NCBI RefSeq assembly: GCF_008831285.2
Contig: NC_045142.1
Coordinates: forward strand, 22,877,300 to 22,941,299
Length of the DNA stretch: 64,000 nucleotides
Origin: Nymphaea colorata
Taxonomy: Eukaryota > Streptophyta > Magnoliopsida > Nymphaeales > Nymphaeaceae
Reading direction: 5' to 3'
Each line of letters starts with the position of its first letter. Within the stretch, counting starts at the first letter, position 1. Both the position numbers and the translations under genes were made by a program. The notes beneath the pieces were generated by a model that saw only the letters and a program-made list of their open reading frames with translations, had not been told where the DNA came from and searched no databases. Shown one piece after another: positions 50,357 to 63,185 of this stretch.

Positions 50357-51340
50357 AAACTGAGTAGTGATTCTTACTATCCAAAGTCACCCAACTTATT
50401 CATGTGACTATTTGATCCATTGTTTTTTATTATCTTATTAGTTAAAACATTTTTCTCCTTATTTTCTTTTCAACCTTCTTTTAAGATAGATCAAACAACT
50501 CTTGTAAGTGAACCAACTGTCAAATGTTTAACAAACATATTCATTCACCATTCATATATATATATATATATATATATATGCCTCAATGGTCGATGACTAA
50601 AAATTAAATATTGGCTTTTAAAAAACAATCGCCATATAAGTATTATCGATTGTTTATGAAGATATAGCTGTTCATGGTGTTTTATTGTTTTTAGTAACGA
50701 TGATTGTATTTTTTGCTATAGTTTTTTTAATTTTTAATCATCCAACGATATGAAAAATAATAGTGTAAAGATGGATTTATGAACGATCAATGTTGTGTAA
50801 GTGAAAACCAAAGTTGTATTCTTTTTTGTATATAATCACAAAGCTTGCAAATTGAGCAAATATGAGAATCGGATGTACTAATGATGAGGCATCCGATCAA
50901 TTGTATTATATATTGATTAACTGAATCGAAGATGTATTAGATATGACCCGTAAACTTACTTTTTTTGTGTAAATGACAGTTTTATCAATTATTAATTAAG
51001 TTGAAAGCATGGAAAAGAAGTCATATTTGCTCAATTTATATATTTAAAACTATTCACAAAATGTGACATATAAAATCCGTTTGCCCAAGAAAAAAAAGAA
51101 GAAGAATGATACAATTTAATTTTGAAAGACTAACTTTGCACATTTCACTTAAACCTAATGAACCAATAATTAGATCGATTTGACGATTGATAAATTAACT
51201 TACTCAATTTATATATTTAAAAAATTCATATAGAAAAAGAGACCCCATTGCATTAATCTCTTGGGCTAACCAAGGTTGTGTGAGAATGATCCATTAAAGA
51301 GTAAAGTGGAAGGCTGCCCAAAATTGGGAGGTGCGTCTGC

Positions 51341-51610
51341 GTGGTCGTCTTGTCACGCTTCTCTCTAACTTTTTAACGACATTCTCGATGGGGATGTGAA
51401 CCAGCGTCTACTGAGGAATGATGAGAAACGAATATGAAATTGGGTGGAAAAAGAAAGAGAATAGAAGAATGATTGTGTTCTTGTTTTCCTCTCATGGGTT
51501 TGATAAAAATGCCTTTCTTCCTTGTCGTGTTTGTGGCAGAAAGTGAGTGTTGGGGTGTGTGTGCTTCTCCTTTGTCTGTCCTCTCTGTCAAGTGTTCATG
51601 AGGTAGAAGA
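51341..51610 (+). promoter_or_regulatory. Probable promoter and 5' UTR of the 314-aa protein gene
   Basis: The DNA just upstream of the ATG has CT-rich patches (CTTCTCTCTAAC near 51358, CCTCTCTGTC near 51580). No clear TATA box is seen. The transcription start is not defined. Confidence 0.3.
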
Positions 51611-54600
51611 ATGACGGGGTCGGAATCGAGCGGGAAGAGGAGTAGAGACCCTGAAGATGCTGTCTATCTGGATAATTTTCATTCCCACAAACGATATCTC
51701 AGCGAGGTGTTTATTTTTTGCCTTCAGATTGTTTCTCTTGCCATTTTTGTGGATGGAAACCAGTTTTGATTCCATTTTTTTTCTGCTTGTTTCTGAGTTT
51801 GGTGGATGAATTAGTGACTTTTCTCAAATGGGTGTCCGATTCTTGTTCATAGTCCTTCGATGGTTTTGACTTTTAGTTTGTATTAGTGAAGGATATGGTG
51901 GTCGAGTTGCCAGTTTTGTCTCTTTTTTAGGGCTTGCGCTTTGTTTTTTTGTTTTTTCTTTTGGTTGCTGATGACTGCGACCTTGGTGGTCGTGTTGCCT
52001 TTTTCTTGTTTTCATTGGTGCTCTGTTGTGGAAGTTTACAAGATGGTATAACGAACTTTTGATTATTGTTGCAGATGATGGCGTGCAGTTTAAATGGTTT
52101 AACAGTCGGAGACTCTCTCGCTGAGAATCACAGAACTTCGCCGTCTCGATTTGATCCCTTGGATTCGCCAGCCAGATCAGAGACCATTGGCTATTCTAGG
52201 TTGAATGGTCATTTCTGTTGATCCTTTCACTGCCTGTTGAGTTTAATGCACTTATTATTGAGATATTGGTCTCTTCTTTGTGTGCAGTTTTTCAATAAAC
52301 TAGTGCATTTACAGTTAGTTTTTTTTTTTTTTGGTGAATCTGAAGCCTGAGGTTCTTTGCTGTTGAACTTGGGCATTGCATGCGATCGTTGATGACTTAT
52401 TTACTAGTTGGGAATTTGACCCTTTAGTCGGTTGGTATTCGTAAGTGTGGTATGCTAAATTTTATTATCTCGCTTGTTAAATGTCCAAATATTCGACTTA
52501 GATAAGTTATACTTATGCCATGATCAGTTACTCTTGCTTGTTATCAATAGCAATTACTAGAAGTGGTAATGCTAACATACCGGTCTCATTAGAGAAGATC
52601 CTGCACAGGCACTGAAATATGTCCAGAAGAAGAGGGCCTGAAACCCTACATTAACTCTGGTATCATATGATAGCTTTAGTATATGAATCCTTTATTGGTG
52701 GCCCATGAACTTCTAATGGGATTTCTTGATGAATTGGACAAGTGTCCAGGGAGCGACATGGAAGTTGGAATAACTGTCCTCTAAAGGTTTCTGGATCAGA
52801 ACTGTATCATGGTTTCTGCTTTTCTTTTTCGTACTTGGGAGAAAGTCATAAAAGATGAACTTGGAGCATTGAGAAGGAACTTGGAAATATTCTTGTTTTG
52901 TTTGACCTTCAACATATGGTACGACATGTGGTTTTAGTGTCTTGACAGAGAGAAGAGCTCATACTGTTTCTCGAACTGATTCCAGACACAATTGCCCCTC
53001 GTATCCTTCTCTCTGAAAATGAATAATTCTTGAAATTGCAAAGTGTTACTGTCACTAGCCAATATTCTTCTACATACTTTGCTCTTGCTATGTCAGGATA
53101 TAACAGTGAATTTTGAGGGCAACAACAAACGATTTCTTTGATTTGTGATTTTCTTTAACCAAGCTTGATTTAGTTTAAGGTTTTAATGAGCCATGAAGAT
53201 TTAATTTCTTTTCTGGTGATAAATATGTGCAAAGACAATTGCGGAATTTTCAAGTGCATGGTAAATGGACTTGTTAGCTAAATGGGGTCCTGATTCCTCT
53301 TTGGTTGACTGCATAATGTATCATTTGATGTCAATAATAACACAACGGCAAGCCAAACGCATTTTTCATGTCATTTCAGTTTCATCTTTGCACTCTACTT
53401 AACCACTTCTCATTTGTAAAATTTTCAGTGGCAGAACTGATGGTAAAAAATTGGTTTCTCCCATTACTAGATGTCCTTTGAATTCATCAATATATTGGGA
53501 TCTGGTTTGCATTTGGTTACTTGTTCCATTCTTTTTGGCTCATGTTAATTGAAACCTTAGAGAAGGGTTAGAAAATGTTGTTAATTTTTTCTAATGGGAG
53601 TTCATGCATGCTTGCTTATGCTTTTCATTTGGCATACCCCTCATTGAAGTAATTTACTGCCTTGTGTTGTGTTCAATGATTTTCTGCTTTGAGAATTTCA
53701 AATCATTGTATTTTTTACTCGACCAATTAATCTATTACAAAGAACATGGCCTTGCTCATTATGATCTGTCCTTTAACTTTTTATGATACTCTCAACCTTG
53801 TCGTAAGCATGGTAAGAATATAATACGTACTGAAAGATGGTCTCTGCCAGATTCTTTCAGTTGAGCTTGGAATGCAATTTTGTACTCTCCGTGTCTGTCT
53901 GGCAACAGTGTTTAACTTTATCTTCTCTCTTTCATTCTTTTAGCATTTGTTTCTACCATGGTTCGGGCTGGATAATGATGTCAGTTGGTATAAGAAAGCT
54001 TTTCCTGGTTGACCAGGAGCATACAATATAAGTCTGGCCATGGTGGCATTGGTTTTTCTCTTTTTGTTCTGGAAGTTTTGGTGATGATCTGCATTTTGTA
54101 TTGGTATAAAAGTATGAAGAAATGATTTGGATATTAGCAAGCATTCTCTGCAGTTGAGTGCTAAGATTCGATGCAAGTGCACTTGGTATTTTATGGAAAT
54201 TTATTTTGTCTGGTTAAAATTTATGTGTTCTTAGATTGTGGAATTTGGCATGGTACCGAAGTCTAGCCTTTTGGGACATTTGGAGAACTATGCAATAGAT
54301 AGAAAAATTTTATCAGTCCCAAAAGAGTTGCAAAAGGCGATTCTAATTGCTAACTGACTAGGACTTGGATTTGCTCAAACTAGTAGATCTGTCTTTATAT
54401 TCTCGAGGCATTTTCTTACGAGTGATTTTAAGAAGATGGAATGGGTTGGGAACTTGGGACTAAGCACACTGTTAATTTGTTGCACCGATTCTAACAGAGT
54501 TTCTTTAGATCCCCAAAAAGAAAATTACGAATCATATTTTTAAAAGTTTTTCGGCCTTAAATGCCAAAGACTTGTTGGTTTTTCTTGCTTTGTGGTGCAT

Positions 54601-55566
54601 GATCTATGTGAACACATCCATGTTTACCTCAGCTTACACCAAATTTGTCTCTGTCCTGGCTCGTGTGCTTTGCTTCTTGTGGTGAAATTTGCAGCCTAAG
54701 ATGCACAACTTGGTTCTCTTCTGATCACGTATCTAGGAAAATACTTATAGTATTTGTTTGTCTAAAGACAAGCCTTCAACAATGGTGTTATATCAATTTC
54801 TTGTTTAATTTGACCTCGTTTCTTTTTGGCCTGCGATTTCAGGGATGAACTCTGCTCACCATATTCTCCAATGTCAGAAGACTCTGATGATTCTAGATGT
54901 TGTGAGCCTTCGTTGAGCACCTCCATAGCTCAAACTGACAGCTGTTCCAGGCCCACAAGTCCGGTTTCTCCTTGCAGACATCATCACAGATCAGGATTTG
55001 GCTGTACAACGATTCCTACCACATTTACGGCTTCTTCATTGTGCATTCCCTCTCTGGTAATGGGTAACTCTCAGCAGAGGCAGAGGAACACAGAATCTGA
55101 AGGCAGGTTCCCTTCCTCACCCAGTGACATTTGTCACTCTCCTGACTTGAGGCGTGCTGCCCTCTTGCGCTCTGTGCAGATGAAGGCACAACCACAGCGA
55201 CCTTTGGCCTTCGAGTTGCAGTTCGGTAGTCGTCCTGCCATTCAACACTTTGAGGAGATTGACAACAATGCTTGCTCCTTTGCAAAACCTATGGTTGATG
55301 AGAGGGGATATCCATGTGGTTCTGCAACAAGAAGCTTGGAACATGTTGAAAACTTGCTTCTTGAGGATTGCTCGTCATCAGGAATAGCTGAAGGTAATTC
55401 GTGCCACCAGAAATGTTACAGGAGGATAAACTTGAAGGATGATGCAGGAAGAGGGGTTAAGGAACCAGGGGAAGAGGTCTTTGAAGGGAATGTGCAGACA
55501 AAGTTGCTGTCAGGTGGTAAAAGATCAGTACTTGGACATGCTAAAGCTTGCAGTGCTTACAAATGA
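51611..55566 (+). CDS. Ser/Pro-rich plant protein of unknown function, 314 aa
   Basis: Three exons: 51611-51706, 52075-52199, 54843-55566, with GT-AG junctions that join in frame to a 945-nt CDS. The start MTGSESSGKRSRDP gives a basic KRSR cluster at 9-12. Conserved-looking features: a run ending HSHKRYLSE at the first junction, YSPMSEDSDDSRC at about 81-93 (an acidic Ser motif suited to CK2-type phosphorylation), SRPTSPVSPC, SSPSDICHSPDLRRAALLRS at about 165-184, then a less ordered Cys-containing tail. No catalytic domain, membrane segment or signal peptide is seen. It looks like a disordered nuclear or regulatory protein. I believe similar proteins exist across angiosperms without a named function, but that is from memory. 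The 2.6-kb intron 2 has no ORF of note. Confidence 0.87.
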
Positions 55567-57155
55567 TTTCTGCATGAATATTGTGGCAGTCAGTTTTGTA
55601 TGTATTGAATGATAGGATAGTTGTGAGGGTTATCTCATGCCCCATTGACCCAGAAGCACATAAACAAGAACTGTGCTTTTTGTGGAACACAAATGCATGT
55701 AGGCACTGAAGCTAATCATGAATATTATTAACATTCCAATGAATCCTGATCAATTACGGGTCCGTAAGTCTTCACCGATGGCAGATGCACTTTGATTTTT
55801 GGCTGGCTTTTGCTCATCTCTTTTGGTTCTGTGTGGCAGCACTCTATAACTCCTTTGTGCGGTCCGTGAGTCGCTGTAGGAATAGGGTTGGTTGCATCTG
55901 ACCTAACAGATGATTTTGTGTTCGATATAGCTCAAAATTCTTCAAGGGAATACAACACAAGAAAGCAGAATACATATGAGATGTAATTTTAGACGTCAAT
56001 TCGGTCAATAAAATAAAATTCATACTTCTAAATCTAGTTATATACTTAGAATTCATTCATTTCACGGATTTGTTTATCATTTGTTGCTCTTTAGTGATAG
56101 CAAATTTGACAATGTTGTAAAATTAAAATGCTATGATCAGTGTAATTAGGTTTGGCCAAAAAACATACCTTTTTAATCTTTGATCGTTACAAGTGTTAGA
56201 GGCGTTGTCCAAGGCTCTGGCTAATTGCAATGAATACTGAGTATTTACTATCCGAAGAAAGAAAAGCTTTATTACTGGTTCTAAGCAACCCTGGTTCGCA
56301 GAGAATGACAATCCCAAGGAGTTGCCGAGAAGCACCGTCTGCCTACTAAGATTTTCAAATTACTTGTGACTGCAGTGCGGTGATCAAGAGGAGGAAAGGC
56401 ATTTCATTTGAAAATGATTAGGTTCTACTTTATTTCAGCTTCCTAGGGGCATCTCTCTCTCTCTATACATATACACACACACACACACACACACACGGCC
56501 TCCAGGAATGGAAATTTCAGACCAAAGAAAAAAGGCCTGCAAACATGATCATGAACAAACACAAACAAATGCACCAACCATATTGTTCTGTTAAACTCAA
56601 TCTCATAAGGTGCTACTTCATATCCACAGGCAATCAGAAGAACGTCCTCCCGAAATTTTGATAAAATATAACAGTGGCACGTCTTGCAAAAATATTCTGG
56701 TTCCACCTCTACACATGCACAGGTATGCACAAGGAATGTACAATGAATGAGAAGTCAAACGAATCATTTGATTAATAATTAACTTTTGGTTTGGCCCAAA
56801 TCTAAGTTCGAATCCTACCAAATCCAAACCTAGTTGCACCTACTCAGCAAGGATATTTGGTTCAATAGTTAATAGCTGGATTGAATAAGAAAATTCACGT
56901 CGCATTAATCATCGGATGCAAATAAGATATAGTGCTTTCTTTCTTTCAGTAGCCAATAGACATTCAACTTTCCAGTCTGATAAGTTTTTAAAAACACATG
57001 CACATGAACTGAAAGATCTCCGTAAAGAACCAAATGTATACAGATTTCTTCATATACATACTGCTTTCCAAAACAAAATTTGATTTAAAGCTGAAAATTA
57101 AGCCTTCCAACCCTCTGAAAGGAAAGAAGGGTGCAACATCCACTGGAAACCACTC
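55567..57155. other. Convergent 3' region between two genes
   Basis: Tail-to-tail spacer between the 314-aa protein gene (+) and RPA14 (-), containing both 3' UTRs. It has a (CT)n and (CA)n microsatellite at about 56453-56496 and no gene. Confidence 0.6.
56453..56496. repeat. (CT)n...(CA)n microsatellite
   Basis: A short CT run, a TATACATA spacer and about twelve CA units. Confidence 0.92.
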
Positions 57156-57909
57156 CTAGATGAACAGACTCTTGTACTCTGAATTTGCTAGATGACACAA
57201 CTTATTGAAGTTATCCAGAGCTGCAACAAAGAAACAAGTACAACAATGTCAGATTCTAATAAGCACTGGGCACATCAAATAATCTATCACTCATATGCGC
57301 TTCAAAATGAGCGTATCATGCCATTGGTGGACAATTATATATAGGGACATAAAGGTGGAGTAAATCAAAGTATTCCTGCAATACAACTAATAATAGGCTT
57401 GGTGAATAGCCGAGTCACTCCCCGGCATTATAGCAAGTATCAGAGATTCAGACACATTTGCAATTTGTAACTGAACAGAAATATAATGATGTTCAGAGCA
57501 AAATCTTCACCAATCATGGCACTGATGGAGGCACAGGAATTGGAAAAACCCCACTATCATATGGTCAGTACCATTAACCTGTGAATCTTATCATCAAGCT
57601 CAAATTATCTTCTGTAATTCTGCTTAAATGAATATGAATGATAAGAGACTTACCAAAAGTATCACCAAAATTTGTGCATATTTCAGCACGTATCGATTGA
57701 TTGCCGTCAGCAACACCAATAACTTCGACATATTGTGACAACTTGGAAGGAGTGAGGCCCTTAACAGATATTTGATGGCCATCTGGTGATTGCCCAGTAA
57801 GAATCCCACCATCATTCTGCAAAACCTTAACTACAGTCCGCACCCTACGCCCTGTATACATCTTTAATAGTTCTGCATTGACAAAAGCTGCAGGGCTAGA
57901 AATATCCAT
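57156..57909 (-). CDS. RPA3: Replication protein A 14-kDa subunit, 106 aa
   Basis: Smallest subunit of the heterotrimeric RPA complex, which binds single-stranded DNA in replication, repair and recombination in the nucleus; it helps hold the trimer together. Exons 57909-57654 and 57220-57156, GT-AG, joined in frame (321 nt). The start MDISSPAAFVNAELLKMY, the block GRRVRTVVKVLQNDGG, then YVEVIGVADGNQSIRAEICT and a last exon reading LDNFNKLCHLANSEYKSLFI fit the plant RPA14 OB-fold along its whole length. The length is normal. An acceptor (TTTTTTGCAG) lies at 57914-57923, only four bases before the ATG, so the leader is spliced. The donor must lie to the right, either near 60825 or further. Confidence 0.96.
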
Positions 57910-59694
57910 TCTTCTGCAAAAAAGAAAAAGACCTCATTTGACTTATCACTTGATGATTCAAGAGAAAGTGTGTTAAATGCAATAATGGACATACTTAATG
58001 CCATAATGGCAAAACTTTTTGCTTTACATTTCCAGACTAGATAATAATTGACCAGATATTAGCCATTAGGTTTTCACAAGGACCTCCAGTTCAACTGCTT
58101 GGTGCTTATGTAATGAAGCTAATTATCACTCAATTGTGTGATAAAACAAAGACAAAGAAAACAAGTGAATTAAAATGAGGTCAAATCAAATCTATATATC
58201 AACAATAAAATCAACACCTTCCAATTATTAAGAAATGTCATTTTTTTTCCTCGTCACATACATTTTACTTATTTTTGTGATTTACTTTATTTACAAATGC
58301 CTTTTTTCTATAATAGCACATGTCATTCCTACTTTTTTTTTTTCAGTGGTGAACTCCTTTAACCATTCCAATTTCCCTCATCAAATGAACCAAGCAAAGA
58401 AGAAAAATGAAAAAGCAAGTACCAGAGGAAATGGAAAATCATACTCATATTTAGAAAGGGAAGAGCGTGAACTTTACAAGATGAATGCTGTAAGCTTTTA
58501 GTTTACTCTTGCTTTCAGTAAATCGAGCACCCAAAAAGATAACGAACTAACCTAAACAATACTGAGGGTTCCCTAGGTAATAGGACTTCTGATTGGCCTT
58601 TCTTTATATTATATTAGAAAAGGATGTTTCTTTGTTGAAGTTCTATTTACATCTATTCACCAGTCAAGTTGGTCCACCGACACAGTGATGTGTCCATGAT
58701 TTGATAAAGTATTCTGTTTCTACATTTTGCTGATTCGTTGCTTTTAAACTTTAAAAGGTTAAACACCTATTTCCACTGTGGGTACGGTTAACTTCAGCTT
58801 CAGACTGATTGTTATTATCGTACAAAATACATTCTAGTTTTTCTCTTCTATTAAAATTAAGTGTACAAATTAATACGCAATTGGCAAAAGTTATCAAAGT
58901 TGCACATAGATCAAGTAGAAACCTAAGTATGAGACAAGACATCCCTCATTATAGGCTGTTGAAACAATGATATAGCAAAAGATTGTTAGTATGCTTCATT
59001 AGCAAAATCTTTCACTTATGTGTTGGTTTGTTTTAGCCTTTTAGGCACAAGAATAAAAGAAGAGAGATTTAAGATAAAGATCAACGGGGCATTGTTCAGG
59101 TTTCCAATCCGAGTAGGTTTTAGACATATAAATTGAAAGAAGGGACCTATGCTAATCCTTTTTATGTCAATGGTCCATATCCTTGCCACTAATTTCTCCA
59201 GATTTTGCTCCCTACTGACTCTTAAATGTTAGCTGACTAGCTCTGCTCAATCTCCACCTTATAAGCATAATTTCACAGAAATCACAAAGCACCCTCCAAT
59301 AATAACATATTATTTAAATTAAAAGAATCTTAGACAAGCAACAGCAATGCATTCTGACCAATAATACATGTCCAAGAGAAGAAAAACATTACAAACGGAG
59401 ATATTAAAAGCAATTGCATATAATTAAAAGATGGATAAATTATCTCCGACAGAACGCCAATAAATTGTGCACAACCCACAGTTGGAGTGAGACGGTTTCT
59501 CCATTTTCAAAGCATGATCAAACAAGAAAAAAATAACATGAAAAAATTACTTCCACAAACAAGACAATTTTCGGCAGATACTGGGAGTTCCGATCCACTC
59601 CACTTCAAGATTGAAAATCAAACCAGAAAGAAGCTAAGGAGAAAGTGAACCATCATCAGGCATCACTCCGTTAAACAGCTGATCGAACACGAGC

Positions 59695-60038
59695 AGAGAC
59701 AACAAAGCCCTATGTAACTCGTGATCCATGTACAGCCAATTCCATTTTTTTTCTCTTTCTTCTTTGCCTACGGTCATCAATTACTAGGGTCTCCCCTCGA
59801 CCAAAATAGAGGTGGCAGAATATAAACCCTACTTCCAATCCCAGCGCCTTTTCCAACTTTGAAAACCAAGTAAACGAATGCCCATCGAGTGAGAGATCAA
59901 CGAAAATTTCCAGTTTCATTAGGGGATCGTCCCAGCCCACAAAAACATAGGTCCTTTCTTCTTCTTCCCCCCCCCATGCATCTCACTCAATAAACCACCA
60001 CACAGAAAGAGGGAGAGAGGGAGAGGAGAGAGAGAGAC
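59695..60038. repeat. Copy 1 of a ~345-bp direct duplication
   Basis: Begins AGAGACAACAAAGCCCTATG and ends in a GA run. It matches 60475-60817 nearly throughout with scattered substitutions and small indels, such as a longer C run here (near 59969) and one extra A near 59873. The offset is exactly 780 bp at the left edge. Confidence 0.95.
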
Positions 60039-60474
60039 CCTAGGTTTGAAATGGTGGGGTTTATACTGCTGAGTGGAAAGATACTGCTTTCTCGACTTGT
60101 CAACTCAGTTCAAGATGTCTGCATTAGGCTAAGTAGTAGCTATCCACACTGATGGAGGCTAGTCTGATGACCAAGATATCTGGCTCGTTTCTTGACCACC
60201 TGAATATTATTCTTGAAGTTTCCAATCTCATTTTTCATGTTTCTGTCCTTGTTTTCACTTGTTTTCCATGATCAGCCACTTCATGTATTTCTTTTGCCCT
60301 TAAGTTAGTCTGCTTTCTGATCACTGTTCGGAAAAGTCATTGAGATTTAAGTATGATACCCACAGAGACATGCTCATCTGAACATAGCTGGTTATAGGCA
60401 ACAAGGGCAAGCAAACAGCAAATTGAACCACCTTGATCTTTAACAATCTCGTTAAATAGGGAAATAGGATTCAC

Positions 60475-60817
60475 AGAGACAACAAAGCCCTATGTAACTC
60501 GTGATCCATGTACAACCAATTCCATTTTTTTTTTCTTTCTTCTTTGCCTACGGTCATCAATTACTAGGGTCTCCCCTCGACCAAAATAGAGGTGGCAGAA
60601 TATAACCCCTACTTCCGATCCCAGCGACTTTTCCAACTTTGGAAACCAAGTAACGAATGCCCATCGAGTAAGAGATCAACAAAAATTTCCAGTTTCATTA
60701 GGGGATCGTCCTAGCCCCCAAAAACATAGGTCCTTTCTTCTTCGTTCTCCTCCCATGCATCTCCCTCCATAAACCACCGCACAGAAAGAGGGAGAGAGGG
60801 AAGGGGAGAGAGAGAGG
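60475..60817. repeat. Copy 2 of a ~345-bp direct duplication
   Basis: Sibling of 59695-60038, separated from it by about 435 bp of unrelated DNA. Its right edge stops within ten bases of the donor of the candidate 28-nt micro-exon; copy 1 has no such exon beside it. Confidence 0.95.
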
Positions 60818-60824
60818 CTCTTAC

Positions 60825-60852
60825 CTTGGTAGTGATCAACTGGGATGCCCAC
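60825..60852 (-). other. Candidate 28-nt non-coding micro-exon of the RPA14 leader
   Basis: On the minus strand a strong acceptor (CT-rich tract ending TTGTTGCAG) precedes 28 nt starting GTGGGCATCCC and ending ACCAAG, followed by the strong donor GTAAGAG. Joining it to the acceptor at 57913 would give a leader that ends ACCAAG|AAGAATGG. The call rests on splice-site quality and position only. Confidence 0.45.
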
Positions 60853-63185
60853 CTGCAACAAAGAGAGAGAGATAGAGAGAGGAATGGCGCGGGAAAGTAA
60901 AGGTAGGGAATATGTAAAGCCCTATTTCCCATGCGTGGTTTTTCCTTTTGGATGCAATATTACAAAAATTCGGCACTCTTTCTGTAATAATGAAAATTAT
61001 ATCTGCTTTTCCAATTTTCGTTGGGCACCATGGATCTGAGATCCGTTGTGATATGAGATCCATTAGATCTCAAATCCATCTACAATCCATGGTTTTCAAC
61101 ATGTGCTACCAAACTCATGATCTCCCAAAACGCACCTTTTTATGAAGCCTCAGATCTAAGATATGATGTTATCCAAAGTAACCTTAAAGAAACTGGTGTT
61201 TGATTCCAATTTCGATTCAAATTCTTGGTCAAATCCAAATCCGAATTCGAGATCTAACAAAATCTACCTTCATCACTATGCAAATGTCGAGTGAAGGTCA
61301 AGTCACCTACCAAGCCACTCTGAGATGTTGTTTGCCACATGACACCTGGCATTTGGTCCGCAACCAATGCAGAGTCTAACCAGTTGAGTGATCTAGATTG
61401 TCTGTTACTCACCCAGGTTACTACCTAAGAGGCTGTTTGACAACAGTAATAACATTGTTATCTATGAGTGTAAAACATGAACAGATTTATACTGGTACTT
61501 CTCTTGTCAACTATCAACCTTCGCTGGAAATTGAAACAAACAATATAATAACCTCTTTTTAAAAGTCACCTTACCAAAAAAAGTTAAGTCGCACAAGCAT
61601 CTCAGAATGATAATAACATTGTGAAGGTTGTCTCATCTGATGAAAAGTTGTTTCTCATGAACAATTGTTTTACACTTTTACTAAGACCACCATTGTTGCA
61701 CAAAAGTAACATTCACAAATAAACCACCAAAACTGGCAAAACCAAGATTGAGGTGTCAATATAAACGAAAGGGCCCAACTACAGCAACAAATATACAAGT
61801 AAATAATAATATAAAAAAGACATTCGATCCCTTAATCAAATATCTCACACATAAATAGAATGTAATTCAGTTTGAGAACAAGTAGATAAAGAAGAGAGAG
61901 ATGCTTTGGATGAAGGCTACAATGATCCTCACAACTCACAAGTAAATATTTGAATATTCATTTAAATATTGCACATTGTACCCAACCGTGATCACTCATA
62001 AAAGTACTGTGCATGTGTTGCAGAAAGAAGTTGCTTTATGGAAAAGATTGTTCTTTAATTTGTTATCTATATCCAGGTATATGGACCTGTTAAGATGTTA
62101 CCATTGCTCGTCTGAATAATCTTGAACATTCAAGAGGTTTTTGATGCAAGGTTCAATAAGTGTGTCAGTGAACATCCATAATGTTTACCTGAAAATCCTT
62201 CTTACAAGGCACTATCACTACCATAATTTTGGATATGTTCACTTACATCAAACCATGGTCATTCTCAATGTTTCCTTCCTGAAGCTTCAACACTAAAATC
62301 ATAGTTATCACCACACTCTCTATCTTCCCAACTTGAAACCGTAGAACTCTCAGCCATTTATACCCCCGCCTACAAACTAGGAGTGATATGTTTCTTTCGC
62401 TCTTAAATTAGATACTTTATCACCTAATCTTCATATGCCTTCTTAATCATGCATCTTATCGCCCAAACTAGAGTTTTAGAAGCCACACTCTATCTCTAAT
62501 TAGACAGTCCTGACCCCTAATTACAATTCTAATTGCTTGCTCCACTTTACACACTTTCCCATGTTGAAGGAAAGAAACAACTGCATATGCGCATTACTTT
62601 GACGAAACATGCCATGGTAACCAGTGGCTGTCTGGACCTCAATTTCAGAATGTTTTACCTCCATGGGTACAAGACCGATTAGTTTCCATAAGGATAGCTA
62701 GGTTAATCATCTTTCAGAGCCTAGATTGCTCATAAGATAATTACAGACATTCCATGAACATTTGAAAGCGATTCTGGAGAAGAAACGCATGTTAACCAAC
62801 TGCACTGAAACGAAAACTCTCTATCATGAATTTATACATTGGCAATTCTCTGTGCACCCAAATTTTTATTTTGTACAAAAAAATGCCCATCTGGGTTTTC
62901 AACTTGTTAAAATCCTATCGACCTGATATCATTCATAAGCTCCGTTATCAGTTCAGGAACACAATCATTCGGAATTCTATGTGACAGTGAAGAACTTTCG
63001 AAGCTATCCACCGCTGGGGAGCCATAATCTTCGCTTTCACGGGGAACTTTTGTGCTGTTCGCTGTTCGAGAGGCTGTTCGCTAGGAACACCTGTTCGGCT
63101 ACCGCCTACCCACTACAACCTACCCAGTACCCACAGGCCACAGGCCCACAACAGAGAGAGAGTCGAGAGCGAGGAAGAGATATAC
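60853..63185. other. No gene seen; possibly intronic
   Basis: AT-rich DNA with no recognised exon. A small self-complementary patch of ATGGATCTGAGATCC and AGATCTCAAATCCAT words lies at about 61028-61092, and GATTC-type word repeats at about 61200-61255. If RPA14 transcription starts near 63.5 kb, this would be the first intron. Confidence 0.4.

Larger units (their letters stand above)
44801..51340. other. Intergenic, repeats and SINE-like heads
   Basis: No gene is seen. Contents: (TA)n(GA)n at 45285-45357; TATCGGCCGATACG palindromic words near 45607 and related TATCAGCCGGTGAACC near 45810; tRNA-like heads at about 46046-46101 and 49053-49107; a dispersed repeat relic at about 46455-46700; a 27-bp tandem doubling at about 48024-48072; TA runs at 50323-50351 and 50553-50579; and a perfect GCCACGTGTC G-box at about 49974-49983. 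Confidence 0.55.
57914..60824 (-). other. Probable leader intron of RPA14 and upstream DNA
   Basis: No coding exon is recognised. If the micro-exon at 60825-60852 is used, this whole stretch is an intron of about 2.9 kb. It contains both copies of a ~345-bp direct duplication (59695-60038 and 60475-60817). Confidence 0.45.

Noticed and set aside
59710-59940. 76-codon minus-strand ORF in copy 1 of the duplication
   Set aside because: The corresponding frame is not preserved in copy 2, where indels break it, so there is no sign of coding constraint.
59695-60817. LTR-type element (TRIM or solo retrotransposon) made by the two direct copies
   Set aside because: The ends are not TG...CA, no primer-binding site follows copy 1, and no target-site duplication flanks the pair.
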